Assembly: GCF_001894825.1 (NCBI RefSeq)
Contig: NZ_BCWY01000034.1
Span: forward strand, 1 to 64,000
Source: Rhodococcus jostii NBRC 16295
GTDB taxonomy: Bacteria; Actinomycetota; Actinomycetes; Mycobacteriales; Mycobacteriaceae
DNA length: 64,000 nt
Direction of reading: 5' to 3'
The position numbers and the translations under genes were made by a program. The notes beneath the pieces are model-generated. The model worked only from the letters and a program-made list of their open reading frames with translations. It was not told the origin of the DNA and did not search any database. Shown piece after piece: positions 48,219 through 56,207 of this stretch (position 1 is its first letter; each line of letters begins with the position of its first letter).

Positions 48219-49259
48219 TCAGATCGTTGCCGTGTCGATCACGAATCGGTACCGCACGTCGCTGGCGACGACCCGGTCGTAGGCGTCGTCGATCTCGCCC
48301 GCGGAGATCACCTCGATCTCGGCGCCGATGTCGTGCTCGGCACAGAAGTTCAGCATCTCCTGGGTCTGAGCTATGCCGCCCACCATCGAACCGGCCAGGC
48401 TGCGACGGTTGGCCGCGAGACTGAACGCGCGCACCTCGATCGGCTTCTCCGGCAGTCCCAGTTCGACGAGGGTGCCGTTGATCGCGAGCATCGACAGGTA
48501 GGCGTCGATGTCGAGATTCACCGAGACGGTGTTGACGATGAGATCGAACTTTCCACGCAACTGCCTGAATGTGTCCGGATCGGAGGTGGCGTAGTAGTGG
48601 TCGGCTCCGAACTTCAGCCCGTCGTCCTTCTTGCCGAGGGACTGGCTGAGCACGGTGACCTCGGCGCCCATCGCGTGCGCGATCTTCACACCGACGTGCC
48701 CGAGACCGCCCATTCCGATGACCGCGACCTTCTTCCCCGGCCCGGCGCCCCAGTGTGCGAGGGGTGAGTACAGGGTGATGCCGGCGCAGAGCAGCGGCGC
48801 CGCGACGTCCAACTCGAGCCCGTCGGGGATGGACAGGACGAATCGTTCCGTCACGACGATGTGCGTCGAGTAGCCACCCTGGGTCCGCTCGCCGTCACGC
48901 CCCGTGGCGTTGTACGTTCCCGTGACCCGGTCGAAGCAGTACTGCTCCTCGTCGGCCCGGCACGCGTCGCACTCTCCGCAGGAGTCGACGAAGCAGCCGA
49001 CGCCGACGCGGTCGCCGACCTGATATTTCGTGACCTCGGATCCGACCGCACTCACCACGCCCGCGATCTCGTGACCGGGGACCACCGGATACCGGGTCCC
49101 GCCCCACTCGTTGCGGGCGGTGTGGATGTCGGAGTGGCAGATGCCGGCGAAGGCGATCTCGATGAGCACGTCGAGCGGTCCGAGCTCGCGGCGATCGATG
49201 GTGGTCTTCTCGAACGGGCCTTCGGCGGACGTCACTGCGTATGCGGCTGCGGTAACCAT
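48219..49259 (-). CDS. Zinc-dependent alcohol dehydrogenase (AdhC/cinnamyl type)
   Basis: This 346-residue medium-chain dehydrogenase has the catalytic zinc ligands Cys and GHE ([19 protein letters not shown]), the structural zinc motif [15 protein letters not shown], and the cofactor loop [19 protein letters not shown]. The GHVGVKIA region and [19 protein letters not shown] resemble NADP-dependent broad-range aldehyde/alcohol reductases. ATG 49259 was chosen; the upstream extension lacks homology. Its substrate is unknown. It probably detoxifies aldehydes and lies beside the SigF module, though no SigF promoter is evident. Confidence 0.93.
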   Translation of the reverse strand: MVTAAAYAVTSAEGPFEKTTIDRRELGPLDVLIEIAFAGICHSDIHTARNEWGGTRYPVVPGHEIAGVVSAVGSEVTKYQVGDRVGVGCFVDSCGECDACRADEEQYCFDRVTGTYNATGRDGERTQGGYSTHIVVTERFVLSIPDGLELDVAAPLLCAGITLYSPLAHWGAGPGKKVAVIGMGGLGHVGVKIAHAMGAEVTVLSQSLGKKDDGLKFGADHYYATSDPDTFRQLRGKFDLIVNTVSVNLDIDAYLSMLAINGTLVELGLPEKPIEVRAFSLAANRRSLAGSMVGGIAQTQEMLNFCAEHDIGAEIEVISAGEIDDAYDRVVASDVRYRFVIDTATI

Positions 49260-49295
49260 GCTTACATGCCTACATGTTTGCGCGTCCGAACGCAC

Positions 49296-49329
49296 GTTCG
49301 GGGCCACCGCTCACGCGGTGACCCCGAAC
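49296..49329 (-). terminator. Terminator after the MetE-like gene
   Basis: GTTCGGGGCCACCGC pairs with GCGGTGACCCCGAAC at 14 of 15 positions around a 4-base loop, 26 bases after the stop of the minus-strand gene at 49356. Confidence 0.75.
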
Positions 49330-49355
49330 ACGGTGACGCCCGACACGCCGAGGAA

Positions 49356-51650
49356 TCAGTCCTCGAACTCTTCCTTCTCTGCCCGGCGGCGCAGGCGCCT
49401 CGCGGCCGCCACCAGATTGCGCAGCGAGGGCTCGAGCTGCCAGTAGTGGCGGGTCTTCAGGCCACCGTCCGGGTTGGCCCACAACCGTTCCAGCGAGACC
49501 GACTCGCTGGCCTCGGTGAGCAGTTCGTCCAGCTCGTCGATATCCGGAATCCGGGCCGACCGGCTCTCGTACACACCCGGTCCGACACCGTGGGTCAGCG
49601 CCCGCTCCTTGATCGCACCGAGCACCCACGTGATGGAGCGCGTCGCCACGATCGCCGTCACGTCCGCATCGAGCCGTTCGATGGCGTCGACCACCGACGC
49701 CCGGCTCGTGTACGTGAGATGCGTGTGGATCTGCGTCTCCGGTTTCGCCCCACCCGTCGCGAGACGGAACGCGTCGACCGCCCACTCCAGGTAGGCCTCG
49801 CGGCCGTTCTCCCGCAACGGCAGCAGTTCGCGGATGGCCGGCTCGTCGACCTGGATGATCGCGATTCCCGCCGCCTCGAGGTCGGCGATCTCGTCGCGGA
49901 TCACCAACGCCAGCTGGTCGGCCGTCTCGTACAGCGGCTGATCCTGCCGGACGAACGACCGCGCGATCATCGTCACCGGACCGGTGAGCATGCCCTTGAC
50001 CGGCTTGTCCGTCAGCGACTGCGCGTACGCGATCCACTCGACGGTCATCGGCTTGGGCCGCGACACGTCCCCGTAGAGGATCGGTGGACGTGTACACCGC
50101 GAGCCGTAAGCCTGCACCCAGCCGTTGTGGGTGAAGGCATACCCTTCGAGAAGCTCCGCGAAGTACTGCACCATGTCGTTGCGTTCGTGCTCGCCGTGCA
50201 CGAAGACGTCGAGACCGATGTCTTCCTGCAACCGGATCGTGCCCTCGATCTCGGCCTGGATCCGCTTGTAGTACACCTCCCACTCGAGGCGTCCCTGACC
50301 CAGCTCGTACCGGGCCTGACGGATCGCGTCCGTCTGAGGGAACGAGCCGAGGGTCGTCGCCGGAACCAGCGGCAGGTCGAGGCGCTCCTGCTGGGCGACC
50401 CGCCTCTCCTCGTACGGAACCCGGATGCGGTCGGCGGGCTTGATCGCGTTGACCCGTGCCCGCACGGCGTGCTTGAGCTTGAAGTGCACCGACGTCGGAC
50501 GCTTGCGCCACTTGTCGGACGGCCCCTCGGTCAGAGCCTTGGCCAGCGAGACCACCTCGCCGACCTTCTGCTTCGCGAACGCGAGCCGGTCCGCGACGTC
50601 GCCCGGGATGTCGTACTCGGACAACACGTCGTACGGCACGTGCAGCAACGACGTCGACGTCGACACCACGAGATCCGGCACGACGTCCTTCAACGTGTTC
50701 AGGTACGTCAGCGTGTTGTACCGGTCGACGCGCCAGACGTTGCGGCCGTCGACCACGCCGGCGTAGATGCGCTTGCGCTTGATCCCCGGGATCTTCGCCA
50801 GCTCGTCGGCACTGAGCCGGTGACTGACGAGATCGAGGCCGAGGGCCTCGACCTTGGTGGAGGCCAGGATCGCGAGGGCCTCGCCGAGATGTCCGTACGG
50901 ACCGGTCACCAGGATGCGGGGACGCAACGGCGCGTGCGACAACTTCTCGTACACGCGAGCCAGCGCGGCCAGCTCCTCCGGGGTGCGGTCCTCGGTGAAC
51001 GACGGCTCGTCCAGCTGGACGCAGGTGGCGCCCGCCTTCGCGAGCTCCTCGAACAGCCGCTCGTACTCCGGCAGCAATTTGTCCAGCAGGTCGAGGGTCG
51101 AGAAACCGTGCCGCTTCGACGTCGGACCGACCTTCGACAGCAGCAGCAGCGACACGGGGCCCAGCACGACGGGACGCAGTTCGATCCCACGCGCCTTCGC
51201 CCGCTCGAACTCGTCCATCACCGTCTCCGACCGCAGCGAGAACTCGGTGTTCTCGTCCAGTTCGGGCTGACGGTAGTGGTAGTTGGTGCCGAAGAAACGC
51301 ACCAGCTCGAGCGGCGGGAAGTCCGGCTTGCCACGCGCGAGTGTGAAGTAGAAGTCCAACGGGTCGAGCTGATTCTCGAGCGGAGCGAACCGCTCGGGCA
51401 CGGCACCGAACAGCAACGCGTTGTCGAGTACGTGGTCGTAGTAGGAGAACGTGTTGCCCGGGACCTGGGTCAGACCGGTCGCGGCAAGCTCACTCCATGT
51501 CTCCTCCTGGAGATCCCGGGCGACGGCGACGAGTTCTTCCTTCGTGCTCGTGCCGTGCCAGTAGGACTCGAGGGCACGCTTGAGTTCGCGGCGAGGTCCG
51601 ATGCGGGGATACCCCAGGATGCTGGATCCGTATGCTGCGGTGCTGGACAT
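49356..51650 (-). CDS. metE: MetE-like cobalamin-independent methionine synthase homologue lacking the zinc site
   Basis: This 764-residue protein aligns over its full length with MetE: LGYPRIGPRRELKRALE at the start, TTLGSFPQTDAIR, HGEHERNDMVQYF, QVDEPAIRE and NPDGGLKTRHYW. The E. coli zinc ligands are His641, Cys643, Glu665 and Cys726. Here the equivalents are His644, Thr646, Val668 and Gly729, with unchanged spacing, so three of four ligands are gone. The folate-contact CWSF reads ARSF and DIHSP reads ESRSA. Ordinary methionine synthesis is therefore doubtful despite the strong overall likeness. The start at 51650 has AAAGG upstream. The leader contains two hairpins. A separate MetH or true MetE may exist elsewhere. 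Confidence 0.88.
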   Translation of the reverse strand: MSSTAAYGSSILGYPRIGPRRELKRALESYWHGTSTKEELVAVARDLQEETWSELAATGLTQVPGNTFSYYDHVLDNALLFGAVPERFAPLENQLDPLDFYFTLARGKPDFPPLELVRFFGTNYHYRQPELDENTEFSLRSETVMDEFERAKARGIELRPVVLGPVSLLLLSKVGPTSKRHGFSTLDLLDKLLPEYERLFEELAKAGATCVQLDEPSFTEDRTPEELAALARVYEKLSHAPLRPRILVTGPYGHLGEALAILASTKVEALGLDLVSHRLSADELAKIPGIKRKRIYAGVVDGRNVWRVDRYNTLTYLNTLKDVVPDLVVSTSTSLLHVPYDVLSEYDIPGDVADRLAFAKQKVGEVVSLAKALTEGPSDKWRKRPTSVHFKLKHAVRARVNAIKPADRIRVPYEERRVAQQERLDLPLVPATTLGSFPQTDAIRQARYELGQGRLEWEVYYKRIQAEIEGTIRLQEDIGLDVFVHGEHERNDMVQYFAELLEGYAFTHNGWVQAYGSRCTRPPILYGDVSRPKPMTVEWIAYAQSLTDKPVKGMLTGPVTMIARSFVRQDQPLYETADQLALVIRDEIADLEAAGIAIIQVDEPAIRELLPLRENGREAYLEWAVDAFRLATGGAKPETQIHTHLTYTSRASVVDAIERLDADVTAIVATRSITWVLGAIKERALTHGVGPGVYESRSARIPDIDELDELLTEASESVSLERLWANPDGGLKTRHYWQLEPSLRNLVAAARRLRRRAEKEEFED

Positions 51651-51663
51651 GCGGTCGACCTTT

Positions 51664-51750
51664 CTGGGCTCAGTCCAGTGGCTGAGAATGCCTCTGGGCT
51701 CGATGCACGTGTGCGCCTCCCACAACCGCCAGTGGTCGTGAAAGGCGCAC
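51664..51750 (-). promoter_or_regulatory. Structured leader upstream of the MetE-like gene
   Basis: GTGCGCCT (51711-51718) and AGGCGCAC (51743-51750) enclose an inner CACaACC/GGTcGTG pairing, giving a 40-base hairpin. Closer to the gene CTCAG and CTGAG pair, and CTGGGCTC occurs twice (51664, 51694). Alternative pairing of such elements would suit attenuation. It does not match a known riboswitch that I recognise. Confidence 0.4.
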
Positions 51751-51773
51751 AGGTGTAGTCGCCTACCTACCTA

Positions 51774-52670
51774 CTAGCTGGCCTTCTTGCTGGCACGGCC
51801 GTTGTCGCCGTACTCGTAGAAGCCCGCGCCGGACTTCTTGCCGACCAACCCGGCCTCGACCATGCGAAGCAGCAGCGGCGGCGCCGAGTAGAGGGGCTCC
51901 TTGAACTCCTCGTACATGGAGTCGGCGATGGACTTGACCGTGTCCAGGCCCACCAGGTCGGTCAACGCGAGCGGACCCATCGGGTGTGCGAGGCCGAGAA
52001 CCGTTGCCTTGTCGATGTCTTCCTTGGTGGCGAACCCGGACTCCACCATGCGGATCGCGGAGAGCAGGTACGGCACCAGGAGGGCGTTGACGACGAACCC
52101 GGAACGGTCCGCGGAACGGACGACCTGCTTGCCCAGCACATCGCTCGCGAAGGCCTCGGCCCGCTCGGACACCGACTTGCTCGTCTTGAGCGTGGTCACC
52201 AACTCGACGAGGGGAAGCACCGGCACCGGGTTGAAGAAGTGCATCCCGATGACCCGTTCCGGGGACTTCGTGGCGATGCCCAGCTTCATGATCGGGATCG
52301 ACGACGTGTTGGACGCCAGCACGGCGTTCGGATCCGTGACGACCTGATCGAGCTCGGTGAAGATTTCACTCTTCACCTTCTCGTCCTCGACGACGGCCTC
52401 CACGACGAGCTGCCGGTCCGCGAAATCACCCAGGTCGGAGGTGAAACGCAGCCGCCAGGCGGCCTGCTCACGCTCGCGCTCGGTGATCTTGCCACTGCTC
52501 ACGCCGCGGTCGAGCGAACGCAGGATGCGCGAACGCCCCGCCGCCGCAAGCTCGCGGGTCTGCTCGAACACCAGAACATCGACGTGCGCGCGAGCGCACA
52601 CCTCTGCGATTCCGGCACCCATGATCCCGGCGCCGATCACGCCGACGCGCTGAATCTTTTCGCTGGTCAC
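51774..52670 (-). CDS. fadB2: 3-hydroxybutyryl-CoA dehydrogenase
   Basis: This 298-residue protein has the NAD-binding motif GVIGAGIMGAGIA (10-22), SNTSSIPI, the catalytic His in GMHFFNPVPVLPLVELV, and the C-terminal dimerisation part ending KKSGAGFYEY. It oxidises (S)-3-hydroxyacyl-CoA, mainly C4, with NAD(P)+. GTG 52670 has AGGAG upstream. Its place next to isocitrate lyase matches the mycobacterial order icl-fadB2 (Rv0467-Rv0468). A strong terminator separates the two genes, so fadB2 has its own control or depends on read-through. Confidence 0.95.
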   Translation of the reverse strand: MTSEKIQRVGVIGAGIMGAGIAEVCARAHVDVLVFEQTRELAAAGRSRILRSLDRGVSSGKITEREREQAAWRLRFTSDLGDFADRQLVVEAVVEDEKVKSEIFTELDQVVTDPNAVLASNTSSIPIMKLGIATKSPERVIGMHFFNPVPVLPLVELVTTLKTSKSVSERAEAFASDVLGKQVVRSADRSGFVVNALLVPYLLSAIRMVESGFATKEDIDKATVLGLAHPMGPLALTDLVGLDTVKSIADSMYEEFKEPLYSAPPLLLRMVEAGLVGKKSGAGFYEYGDNGRASKKAS

Positions 52671-52701
52671 GTCAGCTCCTTTTCGTCTAGTGGAGTCGTC
52701 G

Positions 52702-52737
52702 CCCGGGGAGGGGCCCTGTTACAGGCCCCTCCCCGGG
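52702..52737 (-). terminator. Strong terminator after isocitrate lyase
   Basis: CCCGGGGAGGGGCC and GGCCCCTCCCCGGG form a perfect 14-bp GC-rich stem with an 8-base loop, between the icl stop (52791) and the fadB2 start (52670). Confidence 0.85.
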
Positions 52738-52790
52738 GTCGGGTTGATCAGGTGAAACCTTGATCGGTCGAAGCCTGTGGAGAACAAGGC

Positions 52791-54080
52791 CTAGTGGAAC
52801 TGACCCTCTTCGGTGGAGCCCTTCAGAGCAGCCGTCGAGGTGTTGGGGTCGACCGTGGTGGCGATGCGGTCGAAGTAACCGGCACCGACCTCACGCTGGT
52901 GCTTGATGGCGGTGAAGCCACGCTCCTCGGCAGCCTTGAACTCGCGCTCCTGCAGGTCGACGAAGGCGGTCATGCCCTCGCGGGCGTAGCCGTGGGCCAG
53001 GTCGAACATTCCATAGTTGAGCGAGTGGAAGCCGGCAAGGGTGATGAACTGGAACTTGAAGCCCATCGCGCCGAGCTCCTTCTGGAACTTCGCGATGGTC
53101 GCGTCGTCCAGGTGCGCCTTCCAGTTGAAGGACGGCGAGCAGTTGTAGGCGAGCAGCTGGTCCGGGAACTCGCTACGGACGGACTCGGCGAACTTCTTCG
53201 CGACCTCGAGGTCCGGCACGCCGGTCTCCATCCAGATGAGGTCGGAGTACGGCGCGTAGGCCTTCGCACGAGCGATGCAGGGCTCGATGCCGTTCTTCAC
53301 ACCGTAGAAGCCCTCGGCGGTGCGAGTGCCGTCGAGGAACTCGCGGTCGCGCTCGTCGACATCGGAGGTGATCAGGGTGGCGGCCTCGGCGTCGGTGCGC
53401 GCGATGACGACCGTCGGAACATCGGCCACGTCGGCTGCGAGTCGCGCCGAGGTCAGGGTGCGGATGTGCTGCTGGGTGGGGATGAGCACCTTGCCACCGA
53501 GGTGGCCGCACTTCTTCTCCGATGCGAGCTGGTCTTCCCAGTGCGAACCGGCGACGCCGGACGCGATCATGGCCTTCTGCAGCTCGTAGACGTTCAGAGC
53601 GCCACCGAAGCCGGCCTCGCCGTCGGCGACGATCGGGGCGAGCCAGTTCTCGACGGAGGTGTCGCCCTCGACCTTGGCGATCTCGTCGGCGCGCAGCAGC
53701 GCGTTGTTGATGCGGCGCACGACCTGCGGCACCGAGTTGGCCGGGTAGAGGCTCTGGTCCGGGTAGGTGTGACCCGAGAGATTCGCGTCGCCGGCGACCT
53801 GCCAGCCGGACAGGTAGATGGCCTTGAGGCCCGCGCGAACCTGCTGCACGGCCTGGTTACCCGTGAGGGCGCCCAGCGAATTGATGTAGTCCTCGTTGTT
53901 CACGAGGTCCCAGAGGATCTCGGAACCACGGCGGGCGAGGGTGGCTTCCTCGACGACGGTGCCCTGGAGCTTGGTGACCTGCTCCGCCGTGTAGTTGCGG
54001 GTTACTCCCTTCCAGCGCGGGTTGGTGTCCCAATCCTGCTGGATTTCAGCTGCGGTCTTCGGGGTGCCGGTGGTCGACAT
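52791..54080 (-). CDS. aceA: Isocitrate lyase
   Basis: This 429-residue enzyme cleaves isocitrate to glyoxylate and succinate in the glyoxylate shunt, needed for growth on fatty acids or acetate. The catalytic signature KKCGH (Cys191) is at 189-193, with SGWQVAGD near 91-98 and [10 protein letters not shown] near 151-160. Length matches the short actinobacterial Icl1 type. ATG 54080 has GGAG upstream; a TTG one codon earlier is not needed. The regulator RamB is encoded 2 kb away, and a CTTTGCAA core lies about 155 bases upstream. Confidence 0.97.
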   Translation of the reverse strand: MSTTGTPKTAAEIQQDWDTNPRWKGVTRNYTAEQVTKLQGTVVEEATLARRGSEILWDLVNNEDYINSLGALTGNQAVQQVRAGLKAIYLSGWQVAGDANLSGHTYPDQSLYPANSVPQVVRRINNALLRADEIAKVEGDTSVENWLAPIVADGEAGFGGALNVYELQKAMIASGVAGSHWEDQLASEKKCGHLGGKVLIPTQQHIRTLTSARLAADVADVPTVVIARTDAEAATLITSDVDERDREFLDGTRTAEGFYGVKNGIEPCIARAKAYAPYSDLIWMETGVPDLEVAKKFAESVRSEFPDQLLAYNCSPSFNWKAHLDDATIAKFQKELGAMGFKFQFITLAGFHSLNYGMFDLAHGYAREGMTAFVDLQEREFKAAEERGFTAIKHQREVGAGYFDRIATTVDPNTSTAALKGSTEEGQFH

Positions 54081-54480
54081 CAAGACTCCACTCTCTTCGA
54101 TCTGCTGGTCCGGTACGGATGTACTGCTTCACATCCTTGCCAGGCCCTTCGTATGTACTTACCGAGAATGACATAAGCAAAAAGTGCCGTCTACCTGTTG
54201 CTAATGCCAATCTTGGCTAGCTTTTCACAACGCATTGCAAAGACTGTTAAGAAAGATCAGCGCTTCGCCTGCCCGATCGGAGAGGAAAAATACTCGCCAG
54301 TAGCAAAACTCGCAGGTGGTGAACCAAATGCACGCAACTCGTCGTACACAGGTATCTCCTCCCCTTTCGCCCACCCTGCCCCGCCTCGGCACACCTCTCG
54401 ACCTGCCCGTTGTGACTGCAATCACTGATCGGGTCGGTTACCGTGACGTCGAATGGTCTCCTCCGGCGAAGGGCACCACG
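54081..54480. promoter_or_regulatory. Intergenic control region of aceA, with RamB-like site
   Basis: This 400-base stretch is AT-richer than its surroundings and has no convincing gene. On the minus strand CTTTGCAA (54235-54242) matches the core of the corynebacterial RamB site (about AAAACTTTGCAAA). Two looser TTTTGC elements lie near 54178 and 54303. It probably holds the aceA promoter and also that of the fmdB-fmdA genes on the plus strand. No exact -10/-35 boxes could be fixed. Confidence 0.5.
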
Positions 54481-54771
54481 ATGCCGCTGTACGAATTCCG
54501 ATGCGCCGCAGACTGCGGCCCGTTCGAGCGGTCGTTCCCGATGGCCGACGTGCCGCGATCGGTCCCCTGCCCCGGATGTGACGGCGACGCCGCCCGGCTC
54601 GTCTCCTCCCCGCGCCTCGGTCACGGATCGTCCCCGGCGACGAACCTCCTCGACTCCACGATGAGATCGGCCCACGAACCGGCTGTCGTCGCCGGACCTC
54701 CGCCTCGGTCCTCGGCAGGGAGTTCACCCGTCACGACGAACCCGCTGCACCGTCGACTTCCTCGTCCCTGA
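54481..54771 (+). CDS. FmdB-type zinc-ribbon protein
   Basis: This 96-residue protein starts MPLYEFRCAADCGPFERSF, the CxxxC-type N-terminus of the FmdB family. The second Cys pair is VPCPGCDGDAARLVSSP, followed by a disordered tail. FmdB proteins were first noted as putative regulators of amide-degradation genes; the biochemical role is unknown. ATG 54481 is the family start and codons upstream are not homologous. It lies 21 bases before formamidase, so the two are most likely co-transcribed. Confidence 0.85.
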   Translation: MPLYEFRCAADCGPFERSFPMADVPRSVPCPGCDGDAARLVSSPRLGHGSSPATNLLDSTMRSAHEPAVVAGPPPRSSAGSSPVTTNPLHRRLPRP

Positions 54772-54792
54772 TCGGCCACCGAAGGAGCGCAC

Positions 54793-56052
54793 ATGCCCGA
54801 ACTGCTGTTTCCGCTCGATTCCGCGAAGAAGTTCACCGATCAGGCGATCGTCGGCCACAACCGCTGGCACCCCGACATCCCGGCCGCCGTCACGGTGAAG
54901 CCGGGCGACTCCTTCCGCGTGCACTGCCGCGAATGGTTCGACGGCGCTATCAACAACGACGACTCCGCCGACGACATCCTGAACGCACCCCTCACCACCG
55001 TCCACACGCTGTCGGGGCCGTTCGCGGTCGAGGGCGCGAAGCCCGGCGACCTCCTGATCGTCGACATCCTCGACGTCGGGCCCATCCCCCAGGAGGATTC
55101 CGGCCCGCTGGCCGGCCAGGGCTGGGGCTACACCGGCATCTTCTCCCGCCACAACGGCGGCGGATTCCTCACCGAGCAGTTCCCCGACGCCTACAAGGCC
55201 GTGTGGGACTTCTCCGGTCAGACCGCCACGTCGCGGCACATCCCCCACATCTCCTTCACCGGCATCGTCCACCCCGGACTGATGGGCACCGCGCCGTCGG
55301 CCGCCCTCCTGTCGACATGGAACGCACGCGAGGGTGCGCTCATCGCCACCGATCCCGGACGTGTCCCGCCCCTCGCCCTGCCTCCCGAACCGAACGACGC
55401 CGTCCTCGGCTCCCTCACCGGCGACGACTTCGACCGCGTCGCCGGCGAGGCCGCCCGCACGGCGCCACCGCGGGAGAACGGCGGCAATCAGGACATCAAG
55501 AACCTCACCAAGGGCAGCCGCATCTTCTACCCGGTGTTCGTCGACGGCGCGAACCTGTCTGTCGGCGACCTGCACTTCTCCCAGGGCGACGGCGAGATCA
55601 CGTTCTGCGGCGCCATCGAGATGGGCGGTTTCATCGACCTGCGCGTCGACATCATCACGGGCGGCATGGACACCTACGGCGTGTCCGAGAACGCGATTTT
55701 CATGCCCGGCAACACGGACCCGCAGTACTCGGAGTGGCTCGCGTTCTCCGGAACGTCCGTCACCCTCGACGGGGAACAGAAGTACCTCGACTCGCACCTG
55801 TCGTATCAGCGCGCCTGCCTCCACGCGATCGAGTACCTCACCAAGTTCGGCTACAGCCCCGAGCAGGCCTACCTGCTGCTCGGCGCCGCACCGATCGAAG
55901 GCCGGCTGTCCGGGGTGGTGGACATCCCGAACTCCTGCTCGACCGTCTACCTGCCGACGGCGATGTTCGACTTCCCCGTCGCACCGTCCGCGTCGGGTCC
56001 ATTCCAGATCGACCCGGGCATCGGCGCGCCGCGCTCGGCGAACAGGGCCTGA
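54793..56052 (+). CDS. fmdA: Formamidase (FmdA/AmdA family)
   Basis: This 419-residue enzyme of the acetamidase/formamidase family hydrolyses formamide or short amides to ammonia and the acid. Visible family segments are VTVKPGDSFRVHCREWFDG, LLIVDILDVGP, ISFTGIVHPGLMG, GGNQDIKNLTKGSRIFYPVFVDGANLSVGDLHFSQGDGEI and YLLLGAAPIEGR. The start at 54793 is clear. With the FmdB-like protein and the Urt transporter 1.8 kb downstream it forms an amide/urea nitrogen-acquisition block. A 16-bp hairpin terminator follows. Confidence 0.94.
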   Translation: MPELLFPLDSAKKFTDQAIVGHNRWHPDIPAAVTVKPGDSFRVHCREWFDGAINNDDSADDILNAPLTTVHTLSGPFAVEGAKPGDLLIVDILDVGPIPQEDSGPLAGQGWGYTGIFSRHNGGGFLTEQFPDAYKAVWDFSGQTATSRHIPHISFTGIVHPGLMGTAPSAALLSTWNAREGALIATDPGRVPPLALPPEPNDAVLGSLTGDDFDRVAGEAARTAPPRENGGNQDIKNLTKGSRIFYPVFVDGANLSVGDLHFSQGDGEITFCGAIEMGGFIDLRVDIITGGMDTYGVSENAIFMPGNTDPQYSEWLAFSGTSVTLDGEQKYLDSHLSYQRACLHAIEYLTKFGYSPEQAYLLLGAAPIEGRLSGVVDIPNSCSTVYLPTAMFDFPVAPSASGPFQIDPGIGAPRSANRA

Positions 56053-56056
56053 CCGC

Positions 56057-56107
56057 GGGCGAATGTACCTTTCAGCGCCTCCCGCGCGCCCAAAGGTACA
56101 TTCGCCC
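56057..56107 (+). terminator. Hairpin terminator after formamidase
   Basis: GGGCGAATGTACCTTT (56057-56072) and its exact complement (56092-56107) form a perfect 16-bp stem with a 19-base loop, starting five bases after the fmdA stop. Confidence 0.75.
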
Positions 56108-56108
56108 C

Positions 56109-56140
56109 GCGTCACCGCGTCACCGCGTCACCGCGTCACC
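56109..56140. repeat. Four tandem copies of an 8-bp unit
   Basis: GCGTCACC is repeated four times without mismatch directly behind the terminator hairpin. A three-copy TGATCCGC repeat lies at the other end of the following ramB gene (57610-57633). Such short repeats are prone to copy-number change. Confidence 0.8.
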
Positions 56141-56172
56141 GACCCGCGCGAGTAAATCTTGCGAAGGTTCCG

Positions 56173-56201
56173 TTCGCACATCTGACCTGCGCCGGTACCA
56201 T
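56173..56201 (+). promoter_or_regulatory. Putative leaderless promoter of ramB
   Basis: TTCGCA (56173) and TACCAT (56196) are spaced 17 bases, and the ATG follows six bases after the -10 box, so transcription would begin at the start codon. Upstream, AATCTTGCGAAG (near 56155) loosely resembles a RamB site and could serve autoregulation. Confidence 0.4.
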
Positions 56202-56207
56202 TGCCGT

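Noticed and set aside
51651-51725. An upstream extension of the MetE-like protein from a TTG or GTG
   Set aside because: The extra 25 residues lack similarity to MetE, and ATG 51650 begins the known family N-terminus with a ribosome site. A short leader peptide cannot be excluded but has no support.
51651-51773. A cobalamin or SAM riboswitch upstream of the MetE-like gene
   Set aside because: The leader is only 123 bases and shows no B12-box or SAM-IV-like core; only simple hairpins and a repeated octamer are present.
56109-56140. CRISPR-like array
   Set aside because: Only four 8-bp units without spacers and no cas genes; it is a simple tandem repeat.
54933-56207. A long plus-strand frame running through fmdA into ramB, giving a protein of about 895 residues
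   Set aside because: The first 425 codons read fmdA in the wrong frame and are Arg/Pro-rich. All recognisable homology starts at ATG 56208, at the RamB helix-turn-helix.
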